This document shows positions 1-6,604 of a stretch of DNA of 7,787 nt, one piece after another (positions within the stretch are counted from its first letter, which is position 1; each line of letters starts with the position of its first letter). Source of the DNA: Thermoguttaceae bacterium (lineage in GTDB: Bacteria > Planctomycetota > Planctomycetia > Pirellulales > Thermoguttaceae). Location of the stretch: NCBI GenBank assembly GCA_017454585.1, contig JAFTCU010000189.1, positions 1-7,787 on the forward strand, in the 5' to 3' direction. The notes under the pieces are model-generated. The model was not told the DNA's origin. It saw nothing but the letters and a program-made list of their open reading frames with translations, and ran no database searches. Both the position numbers and the translations under genes were made by a program.

Positions 1-945
1 GCTCGTGATGGCGGAGCCGGGGACGATTTCGTGGATCTGATGGCACACTTCACGGTACTTTTCCACCGTGTAGCCGCGGTTCATCTTTTTCAGCTGGGCA
101 TTGGAGCCGCTCTGCGCCGGAACGTGGAAGTACGGCATGACGTGCGGCAGGTCGCGCACCGCCTCGAAAAGGTCCTGCGTCATGGAGTTCGGGTGGCTCG
201 TCACGAAACGGATCCGCTCCAGCGGCGTGGTCTCCGCGATTTTCTCGCACTGCTCCAGAAGCCCGGAAAGGCGCGTGCCGGTCGTCAGGTCGTGGTACTT
301 GCTGACGGTCTGGCCGATGAGCGTCACCTCCTTGCACCCCTGTTCCACGAGCTGGCGGACCTCGGCCAGAATTTCGTCAACGGGTCGGCTCTGTTCCGGG
401 CCGCGGACGTACGGAACGATGCAGTACGTGCAAAACTGGTCGCACCCGAACATCACGCGGACGAATGCCTGGAACGGGTTTTGCCGGGCGGTCTGGACGC
501 GCATCGGGTCGTAAAATGAGAAACTGCTCCCCACTTCGTGGCGGCTGCGCCCTTTGCGCTCCAGACTCAGCTCCATCTGCGGGCCTTTTCCGTCCCGGAT
601 CCGCTGGATCAGCTCGGGCAGACGTGCGATCTGGCCCGGTCCACAAACCAGCTCGACGAACGGGGCGCGCCGGAAAATGAGCGAATTATCCTTCTGGGCC
701 ATGCAGCCCATCACGCCGATGATTTTTTCGGGGTGGGCTTCCTTCACGAGACGCAAACGGCCCAACGCGCTGTAAATTTTATCCTCAGCGTGTGCGCGGA
801 TGCTGCAAGTATTGAAGAGGATCAAATCGGCTTTTTTCATGGACTCGGCCTGAGTCCAACCGTCTTTCAGAAGAGTGGCGACCACCAGCTCAGAGTCCAG
901 AACGTTCATCTGGCAGCCGACCGTTTCGATGTAAAAAGTGGGCAT
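1..945 (-). CDS. miaB: tRNA-2-methylthio-N6-dimethylallyladenosine synthase MiaB, 3' end cut by window edge
   Basis: MiaB is a radical-SAM methylthiotransferase that adds a methylthio group to i6A37 of tRNAs reading UNN codons, in the cytoplasm. The visible 315 codons run from ATG at 945 to the window edge without a stop. The N-terminal UPF0004 domain has the three cysteines that hold the auxiliary [4Fe-4S] cluster: C11 in GCQMN, C47 in NTCSIR and C81 in GCMAQ. The radical-SAM cluster motif CxxxCxxC is C168-DQF-C172-TY-C175, inside FGCDQFCTYCIVPYVRG. The family is usually about 440-480 residues, so the end of the radical-SAM domain and the TRAM domain lie outside the window. GCQMN and CTYCIVPYVRG favour MiaB over MtaB or RimO. 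No Shine-Dalgarno site precedes the ATG; a repeat arm ends 7 nt upstream (953). Family call is firm; the cut is only the window edge. Confidence 0.95.
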   Translation of the reverse strand, partial: MPTFYIETVGCQMNVLDSELVVATLLKDGWTQAESMKKADLILFNTCSIRAHAEDKIYSALGRLRLVKEAHPEKIIGVMGCMAQKDNSLIFRRAPFVELVCGPGQIARLPELIQRIRDGKGPQMELSLERKGRSRHEVGSSFSFYDPMRVQTARQNPFQAFVRVMFGCDQFCTYCIVPYVRGPEQSRPVDEILAEVRQLVEQGCKEVTLIGQTVSKYHDLTTGTRLSGLLEQCEKIAETTPLERIRFVTSHPNSMTQDLFEAVRDLPHVMPYFHVPAQSGSNAQLKKMNRGYTVEKYREVCHQIHEIVPGSAITS

Positions 946-952
946 TTGATTT

Positions 953-1096
953 AAGTAGTCAGTAGTCAGTAGTCAGTTTCGGCTGCGCCGAAATTAATTT
1001 TTCAGTTTTCAGTTTCCAATTCCTAAACTGCCAACTGAATACTGGGAACTCCATTCTGCCGAAGTCAGAACGCTGACTACTGACTACTGACTACTT
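953..1096. repeat. Inverted repeat of AGTAGTC heptamers with nested hairpins
   Basis: The left arm 953-976 is three AGTAGTC heptamers plus AG, and the right arm 1073-1096 is its exact reverse complement, giving a 24-bp perfect inverted repeat around a 96-nt centre. Inside are a perfect 7-bp hairpin (TTTCGGC 977-983, GCCGAAA 987-993), an imperfect pair CAGTTTTCAGTTT 1003-1015 with AAACTGCCAACTG 1025-1037 (11 of 13 match), and AGTCAG/CTGACT around AACG (1063-1078). All lie between the small gene at 1127-1408 and miaB. The heptamer build recalls the short tandem repeats (STRR) of cyanobacteria; similar heptamers are plausible in planctomycetes. No gene is seen in it. It could be a non-autonomous mobile repeat, a DNA or RNA structural element, or a recombination relic. 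Confidence 0.8.
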
Positions 1097-1126
1097 TAAA
1101 AAAGCGACGTTCAAAAAATGAAAAAA

Positions 1127-1408
1127 TCAATCCTGTTTCCGACACGCGTCCCGTTCACGCCGGGTCGATTCCAAATCAAAAATCAGGTACTTCATGTCGA
1201 GCCGAAGCTGGGCGACGGATTCCTGAATTAATGAAAAAATCTCGCGCCGTCTCTGGGTCCCCCGAACCAGATCCTCGGCAAATGGCTGAAGCATCGCTTG
1301 ATACTCAAGTGGAAGTTCCTGGAGCTTCGCAAGCAGATTTCGCACGTCTTGCGGAAGTTTTTCCCATTTTTCCTCAGTATTTTTGACGGTGGATTCAAAA
1401 GTTTTCAT
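1127..1408 (-). CDS. Small charged alpha-helical protein of unknown function
   Basis: This 93-residue protein is not a family I can name. It has no signal peptide or membrane segment and is rich in Glu, Lys, Arg, Gln and Leu. Two long amphipathic helices are likely, about residues 17-50 and 52-90, separated near the RGTQRRRE stretch at 49-56; the last part (LRLDMKYLIFDLESTRRERD) could form a coiled coil. The ATG at 1408 is preferred; an in-frame GTG at 1417 would add three residues, and neither has a clear Shine-Dalgarno site. A promoter-like pair lies 43-72 nt upstream on the same strand. The gene is co-oriented with miaB but 181 nt of repeats separate them, so cotranscription is uncertain. 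Support is composition, promoter and absence of a better frame; moderately confident that it is real. Confidence 0.62.
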   Translation of the reverse strand: MKTFESTVKNTEEKWEKLPQDVRNLLAKLQELPLEYQAMLQPFAEDLVRGTQRRREIFSLIQESVAQLRLDMKYLIFDLESTRRERDACRKQD

Positions 1409-1450
1409 AATTTTCACATAATGATATAGGAGGAAATGAAAATTTCGTCT

Positions 1451-1480
1451 ATAATAGGCCGAGCGATAAAAACGTTACAA
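1451..1480 (-). promoter_or_regulatory. Sigma70-like promoter for the small helical protein
   Basis: On the minus strand TTGTAA (1480-1475) and TATTAT (1456-1451) are 18 nt apart, each close to the -35 and -10 consensus. The expected transcript start is near 1444, giving a leader of roughly 36 nt before the ATG at 1408. This is inferred from motif match only. Confidence 0.45.
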
Positions 1481-1684
1481 TCGTCCTACTTCCATTATAA
1501 CCGATATTTCCAGAAAAGCCACTCGAATTTTCATATTTTTCCTAAAATTGTTAAAATTTTCCGAAAAAAAGTTTTATGACGGCCAAATGGTGAATTGCCA
1601 GGGATAACCCAATTCCCCCAGTTTTTTTCGTTGAACATGAAGCCCGAATTCCTGAAACAAATTTCCTGACTCCCTGAATTGTAT

Positions 1685-4600
1685 ATGAATCTGAATTTTC
1701 AATTCGTTTTTCGACCTTTCTCATGGAACAGGTTCCCTGATCCAGGAATCCTGTTCCTTTGTGTGTGGGTTTGCCTGTTTGGGGGAGTTTCCGGCGTTCG
1801 GTCACAAAATCCGGCTCCGGTGCAGCAGGGGCGCCACTGGGTCGATGATTTTGAAACGAAAATGCCGAAATGGATCGACGCGGGCGGAGACTGCGCACAT
1901 CGTCTGACACTTCGTCTGCGTGAGGAAGGCGACGCGATGTCCGGCCGGGGGTTTGAACATTTGAGGATCCAAACGGAAACGGAAGGTTCGGTGGTTTACC
2001 TCGCGTATCCGCTTTCACCCGTTGAGGTCAGGCAGGAACTGCTCGTTCAGCTCGCGGTGAGGGCCAATCGGAGCGGGATCCAGCTTCTGGCCCGGGTCGT
2101 TTTTCCGTTAGCTCGTGATCCAAAAACAGGGGGAGCCGTCACGTTTTACGTTTCGGGAGGAACGTATTCGACGGTGAACCGGTGGCAAATATTGCGTATT
2201 GACGACATTTTGCGCCAGGTGAAGCAGGAAATTGCGCGGCATCCTGAACTTTCCAATACGCAAAACGCCTACATTGACCGATTGGTTTTGAACGTTTATA
2301 CAGGACCGGGGGAACTGGACCTTGAGGTGGATTCGCTTGAAATTTCCGGAGTGTTTCCGGTTTCGCCCGAGTTTCTAGCTCAAAACCCACAGAGTGACAC
2401 CGTTTCACCTTCCGCGGGGAGAATGAGGGATTTCCCCACGGTAACTTCAGAGGATACCGGCAGTTCGCCAGGCCTGAAACCCGCCGTAACGTATGATCTT
2501 ATGCGGGAAAGTGGGGTAAACCATTCGGAGCAGGGGAGCGGGGATCCTGCCGATCTTCATCCGGCCACGAGTCCTGCGCCGGCCAATCCTGAAATTGTAC
2601 CCTCCTCCGGGCTGAACCCTTCCTCTGTGCAATCGTTCCAGCCAAAAGAGTACAATATTCGGTTAAATCGGTCGATCGTTACGATAAACGGGACGCCGAT
2701 TCTGGTCCGGGCGATTCGGCATCGCGGGGAGTCGCTCGAGTATCTTGCCTCGCTGGGGTTCAACACGATTTGGTTAGAGGCTCCGCCGACGCGGCAGATG
2801 GAAGTTGAGGCGGCCCTTCTGAATCTTTGGTTCATTTGTCCGCCGCCGGTGGATCTGAGTAACCCGGACATAAATCCATCGCAGGCGGTCCAGACCTCAA
2901 GGCTTAATGGCTGCCTCGTGAATCGGGTACTGGCGTGGGACCTTGGAAAAGTACCGACGATTCTTGACGTAAAACCCGGTCCGGACGGGAAACCCGGGAA
3001 TCCGACCGACCTGGCGAGAAGTCAGACGAACCTTTTGAATCAGATCCCGAATTCGCTGCTTCCTCACAGACCCAACCTTGTGATCCCGAACAAAGATTTC
3101 CCAACATACAGCTCGGTTTACGACATTCTGATGCTGGATCGAAACCCGTTGAACTCAACGATGGGTTTCGTTTCGTACGGGCTTTGGTTCCGGGAAATCC
3201 TGAATCTGGTCCCGCCCGGTCAGTCCATTTTCGTGAAGGTTCCAACAGAATTCGACCCGCTTCTTCAGGCTCAGTGGAAACAGATGGCGGCCCGGTTGGG
3301 GAGTTCTTCGGGACTGGAGCCGTTTCCGAAGGCGATCCCGCTGGAACAGCTGCGACTTTTGACGTATAATGTGGTGATGGCCGGCACACGGGGGATCCTC
3401 TTTGAAAGTTCGTCCCGTTTGGATTCCAAGGACCGGGAAACGGTTTTTCGAGCCCGATCGCTTGAACTGGTGAACCGGGAGATCCTGGTTTTGGAGCAGT
3501 GGATTTCGCAGGGAGAAAAGTACACGACTCTTCCGTCGAATCACAAAGACGTGGCCGGCTCGCTCCTGGCAACGAGTCACGTACGGATCCTTTTTCCGAT
3601 GGTTCTGGAGCCGGACGCCCAGTACGTCAGCGGCGCGGGAGCCAACCGTCAGGTTTCATTTTTGGTGCGAGGTCTTCCGGAAACGTACCAGTGCTGGCAG
3701 TACTCACTGAACGGTCTGTCTCCGCTGGTCAACCGTCGTGAAGCGGGAGGCGTGGCCGTGAATCTTGAGGAATTGCCGCTCGTCTCGACGATTGTGATGA
3801 CGCAAAACTCGATCATCATTAATAGCATCTCGCAGCGAATCGTCCGGTTCGCGCCGAGACTGGCGGAATTAATGAAGGAACTGGCGACGATGCGTCTGGA
3901 AAACTGGCTTCAGCAGCACGGAGCCAGGAAACTTGGTGATCGGGATGAAATGTACTACCGTCGGGCGAAACTCTTCCTTGATGGGGCGGAAAAGGCGTTT
4001 GCGGCTCGTGAATACGCTGACGCGTTTACGCTTGCGCAGCGGGCCACCCGGCCGATCGCGTATTTGGAGCAGCAGGTCTGGCACGAAAAAACGGCTCAAT
4101 TTCCTACGCCGAATTTTCTCCCCGCAGCTGTTACGTACAGGACGCTTCCGATTCTGGACCCGTGGCTTCGTATGACCTCAGGGTTGAATCGGGGCCGAAA
4201 TGTTTTGCCGGGCGGCGAGTTTGACGACTTGCGGCAGGTCCCCGCGACGGGGTGGCGTCAGCTCCAGTCCTGGAACGCTTACGATGGGATCACTCCCCGG
4301 GCTGACATCGCCGAGGAAGCGGCTCATTCAGGCCCTTGCGGGCTGAAACTCGAAGTGACGATGAAAGACAAAAACACGGCGCCGGTCATGTTCGATTCAC
4401 CGCCGGTCGTCATTCGTGGGCCAGCGGTACAAATCGGTCCCGTGGGAACGGTTTATCAGGTGGAACTTTGGCTGAATATTCCCGTCCCACTCAAAAATAC
4501 GGTGGAGGGACTGAAGATCACGGATTCCAACTCGGGCGAGGTTCTGGCCGAACGGCGTATGAAAACGAATGGTTGGCAAAAAATCACGTTCCAGCGGGTC

Positions 4601-4693
4601 GTGACGGATGCCAACCCGGTTTTTATGACGATTGCCCTGACAGGATACGGGACCGTTTACGTGGATGATGTAAAGATCATTCCTCTTGAGTGA
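1685..4693 (+). CDS. Large secreted multidomain protein with TIM-barrel-like centre and jelly-roll ends
   Basis: This 1002-residue protein is not a family I can name; it looks like a secreted or periplasmic carbohydrate-related protein. Residue numbers count from ATG 1685. A signal peptide is likely: hydrophobic GILFLCVWVCLFGG at 21-34, cleavage near VRS/QN at 38-41. Residues about 50-225 look like a beta-sandwich (WVDDFE start, LEVDSLEISGVF end) typical of sugar-binding modules. Residues 227-318 are a Ser/Pro/Gly/Asn-rich disordered linker. Residues about 322-612 resemble a (beta/alpha)8 glycoside-hydrolase-like core: VTINGTPILVRA, then EYLASLGFNTIWLEAP, YDILMLDRN, and AGTRGILFESSS. About 613-715 is beta-rich, 721-803 a helical hairpin, and 843-1002 a C-terminal jelly roll (GGEFDD, GLKLEV, VYVDDVKI). 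No catalytic acid pair can be assigned, so it may be a non-catalytic or diverged barrel. An in-frame TTG at 1679 is possible, but ATG is preferred; no clear Shine-Dalgarno site. Gene is certain, function is not. Confidence 0.9.
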   Translation: MNLNFQFVFRPFSWNRFPDPGILFLCVWVCLFGGVSGVRSQNPAPVQQGRHWVDDFETKMPKWIDAGGDCAHRLTLRLREEGDAMSGRGFEHLRIQTETEGSVVYLAYPLSPVEVRQELLVQLAVRANRSGIQLLARVVFPLARDPKTGGAVTFYVSGGTYSTVNRWQILRIDDILRQVKQEIARHPELSNTQNAYIDRLVLNVYTGPGELDLEVDSLEISGVFPVSPEFLAQNPQSDTVSPSAGRMRDFPTVTSEDTGSSPGLKPAVTYDLMRESGVNHSEQGSGDPADLHPATSPAPANPEIVPSSGLNPSSVQSFQPKEYNIRLNRSIVTINGTPILVRAIRHRGESLEYLASLGFNTIWLEAPPTRQMEVEAALLNLWFICPPPVDLSNPDINPSQAVQTSRLNGCLVNRVLAWDLGKVPTILDVKPGPDGKPGNPTDLARSQTNLLNQIPNSLLPHRPNLVIPNKDFPTYSSVYDILMLDRNPLNSTMGFVSYGLWFREILNLVPPGQSIFVKVPTEFDPLLQAQWKQMAARLGSSSGLEPFPKAIPLEQLRLLTYNVVMAGTRGILFESSSRLDSKDRETVFRARSLELVNREILVLEQWISQGEKYTTLPSNHKDVAGSLLATSHVRILFPMVLEPDAQYVSGAGANRQVSFLVRGLPETYQCWQYSLNGLSPLVNRREAGGVAVNLEELPLVSTIVMTQNSIIINSISQRIVRFAPRLAELMKELATMRLENWLQQHGARKLGDRDEMYYRRAKLFLDGAEKAFAAREYADAFTLAQRATRPIAYLEQQVWHEKTAQFPTPNFLPAAVTYRTLPILDPWLRMTSGLNRGRNVLPGGEFDDLRQVPATGWRQLQSWNAYDGITPRADIAEEAAHSGPCGLKLEVTMKDKNTAPVMFDSPPVVIRGPAVQIGPVGTVYQVELWLNIPVPLKNTVEGLKITDSNSGEVLAERRMKTNGWQKITFQRVVTDANPVFMTIALTGYGTVYVDDVKIIPLE

Positions 4694-4757
4694 GGCGGAA
4701 AACCAGAGAAATTTTGGAAATTTTTTCAAAAATGGAGAAATTTCCTCGGTGCGGGGG

Positions 4758-4786
4758 TTGAAATTTAGCCGAAAAAAGACTATAAT
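4758..4786 (+). promoter_or_regulatory. Near-consensus sigma70-type promoter of the ferredoxin gene
   Basis: TTGAAA at 4758-4763 and a perfect TATAAT at 4781-4786 are separated by exactly 17 nt. Transcription should begin near 4793, leaving a leader of about 60 nt before the ferredoxin start. It is the best promoter match I found in the window and implies strong constitutive expression. Confidence 0.8.
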
Positions 4787-4797
4787 AACAGGATGAG

Positions 4798-4824
4798 TCG
4801 CTGAGATGTTTCAGCGAGTTTTTT
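4798..4824 (+). terminator. Terminator-like hairpin in the ferredoxin leader (possible attenuator)
   Basis: TCGCTGA (4798-4804) pairs perfectly with TCAGCGA (4811-4817) around a 6-nt loop, and after one G six T residues follow (4819-4824). This looks like an intrinsic terminator but sits between the promoter and the ferredoxin RBS. It could be an attenuator, a 5' stabilising hairpin, or the 3' end of a very short leader RNA. The stem is short, so termination strength is uncertain. Confidence 0.5.
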
Positions 4825-4837
4825 GGTCTTTATTTCT

Positions 4838-4844
4838 AAAGGAG
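4838..4844 (+). promoter_or_regulatory. Strong ribosome binding site of the ferredoxin gene
   Basis: AAAGGAG ends 8 nt before the ATG at 4853. It fixes this start over the in-frame TTG at 4823, which lies upstream of the RBS. It is the only clear Shine-Dalgarno site at a gene start in this window. Confidence 0.8.
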
Positions 4845-4852
4845 AGTTCATT

Positions 4853-5023
4853 ATGGCAGTTAATGTGAATAAAGATGATTGCATCGGTTGCGGCGCTTGC
4901 GTTGATACTTGCCCGTGCAGTGCTCTGACCATCGTCGAAGACAAATGCACCGTTGATGAAGCCACCTGCGCTGAGTGTGGTGCCTGCACCGACGTTTGCC
5001 CGGTTGGCGCGCTTTCTTTGTAA
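4853..5023 (+). CDS. 2[4Fe-4S] bacterial-type ferredoxin
   Basis: A complete 56-residue clostridial-type ferredoxin, a soluble low-potential electron carrier in the cytoplasm. Both cluster motifs are intact: C10-IG-C13-GA-C16-VDT-C20-P and C39-AE-C42-GA-C45-TDV-C49-P, the normal CxxCxxCxxxCP spacing, with pseudo-twofold symmetry (GCGACVDTCP, ECGACTDVCP). Two extra cysteines, C22 right after the first motif and C32, are not ligands in the standard scheme. Length matches the family (about 55-60). Acidic composition is typical. It is monocistronic: own promoter, own RBS and a strong terminator downstream. Such proteins usually serve pyruvate:ferredoxin oxidoreductase, hydrogenases or similar anaerobic enzymes; no partner is visible here, so the partner is unknown. 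Confidence 0.97.
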   Translation: MAVNVNKDDCIGCGACVDTCPCSALTIVEDKCTVDEATCAECGACTDVCPVGALSL

Positions 5024-5105
5024 GCTTTTTTTGAGCCGTTTTGCCGGCCCATTAAAACACTCGGTACTTTAGAAATCCAACCCCATTTTTAAAGACGGAA
5101 AAAAT

Positions 5106-5158
5106 AAAGACGAACAAAGAGGAACCCTTTTCAAATTCCTCCGCGTTCGTCTTTTTTT
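5106..5158. terminator. Bidirectional intrinsic terminator after the ferredoxin gene
   Basis: AAAGACGAAC (5106-5115) is perfectly complementary to GTTCGTCTTT (5145-5154); an inner pair GAGGAA (5119-5124) and TTCCTC (5136-5141) extends the stem across a 3-nt internal loop, closing an 11-nt loop. A T run follows on the plus strand, and on the minus strand the stem is also followed by T-rich sequence. It ends the ferredoxin transcript and can stop read-through from the permease side. Confidence 0.85.
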
Positions 5159-5202
5159 CTTTGAGAAAATCAGGCACGTTTTAATCTGGTGTGGATGATA
5201 CA

Positions 5203-5372
5203 GTCGCTCAAGCGACATTCATCGCTTTCCCTTGCGGCAATACAACCTCGAAGAGGCGTTTACCGCTGAAGTTTGCTGGACGTCTCCCACGAGAAAAACC
5301 GTTTTCGCCGCCTTGTTTTTCGGTCGCTAAGTGAAAGCGGCAAAGGAAGCCTTCGGCTTCTGTATTGCCGCA
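5203..5372. repeat. Multi-hairpin spacer with two competing long-range pairings
   Basis: The spacer between the ferredoxin terminator and the permease stop shows no convincing gene. It holds several perfect short stems: GTCGC/GCGAC (5203-5207, 5212-5216), CCTC/GAGG (5246-5256), and GAAGCC/GGCTTC (5346-5360). TGCGGCAATACA (5233-5244) is exactly complementary to TGTATTGCCGCA (5361-5372), closing a 140-nt arch; inside it CCGCT (5263-5267) can pair with AGCGG (5336-5340). GCGGCAA at 5337-5343 can instead pair with the same TTGCCGC (5365-5371), forming a compact hairpin just downstream of the permease gene on the minus strand. It may be a REP-like repeat, a 3' end structure for the permease mRNA, or a structured RNA. 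Function is inferred only. Confidence 0.55.
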
Positions 5373-5387
5373 CTCCAAATATTTTTT

Positions 5388-6458
5388 CTATCTCGCGCCC
5401 CTTTGTCTCGGGTCGGTCGCTTCCTGCAGCGCCTCGCCGATGAGGTTATACGCCAAAACCGTCATGAAGATCAACGTTCCGGGGAAGAACGTCAGCCACC
5501 ACATCGCGAGGTTGCGGTGCCCGTCGTTCAGGATCGTGCCCCAACTGATGGAGGAACTGGAGGTCGATATCCCGAGGAAACTCAGCGAGCTTTCGATCAA
5601 AATCGCGGCCGCGATGCTGAACGTGATCGGGACGAGGACCGGTGCCAGCGCGTTCGGCAGAATGTGGCGGAAAATGATTCGGAACTGACTCGCTCCCAGC
5701 GATCGGGCGGCGGAAACGTACTCGCTCTGCTTCAGCTTGATGAACTCGCCTCGGGTCAGACGTGCGATCCCCGGCCAGCTGGTGATCCCGATGATTGCCA
5801 TGACGTACCAGATGCTCGGTTTCTGGATGATCGCGACGGCGGCGAGGATCAAAATCAGCGTTGGGACACAGAGGACCACCTCGATGAACCGGCTGATGAT
5901 GATGTCGATCCAGCCCCCAAAATAGCCGGCCAGGGCGCCGAGTGTAATGCCGATCAGCGCAGCCAGTCCGGTCGAGACGAAGCCGACGAGCAGCGCCGTC
6001 CGTGTCCCATGAACGAGCATGGAGAAAACATCGTAACCGTAAACATTGGTCCCACAAGGGTTCTGGAGCGACGGGTGGCCGTGGGTCCCGTAAGGATTTT
6101 CCGGCCGACCAGGTTTGTCGCCTTCACGAACACGGTATTTGGTGTCGTTGTAGATGAGCGGGTAAACGGCCCAGCTCTTCGGGTCCATTTCCTTCAGACG
6201 GTTGGGATACGCGCGGACGATGCCGTCCTGAAAAAAGACCGGATTTTCCCACCGCGGGTTGAAATACCCCAGGCATGGGAAATAAATGTGGCCTTTGTAC
6301 TGGCAGACGATGGGTTTCACGCCGGCGATCATCGGCGAGCATATTGCCACGAGCGCGAGAAACAAGACATACACCAGCGCGCACATCGCGAGCTTCTTCC
6401 TCCGAAACCGTCTCCACGTCTCGGCCCAGTAACCACGGGATTTTTCTTGTTCGTTCAT
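5388..6458 (-). CDS. OppC/DppC-type ABC transporter permease (peptide/oligopeptide import)
   Basis: One of the two inner-membrane permease subunits of a peptide-type ABC importer, 356 residues. The N-terminus (1-21) is cytoplasmic and basic (RRFRRKK at 17-22), followed by the first membrane span about 23-46, the OppC_N region. After a long outer loop (about 47-148) comes the classic GTNxxGxDVFSMLVxGTRTALLVGF stretch at 136-160, then BPD_transp_1 spans at about 155-180, 195-222, 270-293 and 323-345. The EAA coupling loop is at 246-276 (EYVSAARSLGAS, then HILPN), which contacts the ATPase. The outer loop is roughly 50 residues longer than in typical 300-residue DppC and holds C52, C62 and C135. 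The ATG at 6458 lacks a clear RBS. No DppB, ATPase or binding protein is in view, so the substrate is not known. Confidence 0.92.
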   Translation of the reverse strand: MNEQEKSRGYWAETWRRFRRKKLAMCALVYVLFLALVAICSPMIAGVKPIVCQYKGHIYFPCLGYFNPRWENPVFFQDGIVRAYPNRLKEMDPKSWAVYPLIYNDTKYRVREGDKPGRPENPYGTHGHPSLQNPCGTNVYGYDVFSMLVHGTRTALLVGFVSTGLAALIGITLGALAGYFGGWIDIIISRFIEVVLCVPTLILILAAVAIIQKPSIWYVMAIIGITSWPGIARLTRGEFIKLKQSEYVSAARSLGASQFRIIFRHILPNALAPVLVPITFSIAAAILIESSLSFLGISTSSSSISWGTILNDGHRNLAMWWLTFFPGTLIFMTVLAYNLIGEALQEATDPRQRGAR

Positions 6459-6535
6459 AAATTTTAGTCTAAAAAACGTAAATGGTTTTATTCGCCCACT
6501 TCTAAAGCACCAAATCCTGCGAGGTATAGACCGAA

Positions 6536-6580
6536 AAAGGCCCCGCGGATCAAGCGGATTAAGCGGATTGAGGCGGATTT
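6536..6580 (+). repeat. Left 45-bp inverted repeat of the GxxExxY cassette
   Basis: A GGCCCC end followed by four degenerate tandem units of GCGGATYAA type (GCGGATCAA, GCGGATTAA, GCGGATTGAG, GCGGATTT). It matches the reverse complement of 7040-7084 at 44 of 45 positions; the one difference is T versus C in the third unit. Confidence 0.92.
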
Positions 6581-6604
6581 GATTTATAAAAAAGGATTTT
6601 GGTA

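Noticed and set aside
31..954. Several plus-strand open frames across 31-954.
   Set aside because: They are antisense shadows of miaB, whose minus-strand translation shows all six cluster cysteines in correct spacing.
953..1096. CRISPR array, because of short repeated units.
   Set aside because: The 7-nt units are contiguous and arranged as an inverted pair, with no regular spacers and no cas genes.
1436..1579. A 47-codon plus-strand frame beginning just after AGGAGG (1428-1433).
   Set aside because: The AGGAGG is only 2 nt from the ATG, the peptide is low in information, and the frame overlaps the better-supported minus-strand promoter at 1451-1480.
2904..3572. A 222-codon minus-strand open frame inside the large secreted protein gene.
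   Set aside because: Its Ser/Pro/Arg-rich product has no recognisable domain, and the plus strand there encodes ordered strands and helices in a continuous 1002-codon frame.
4716..4745. GGAAATTT (4716-4723) and AAATTTCC (4738-4745) as a terminator for the large secreted protein gene.
   Set aside because: The stem is almost all A/T with a 14-nt loop and no T run after it, so it is too weak to call.
5331..6467. A 378-codon plus-strand open frame opposite the permease gene.
   Set aside because: Its product is Arg/Asp/Gln-rich with no membrane or domain logic, as expected for the antisense of a GC-rich gene; the minus-strand permease has clear family motifs throughout.
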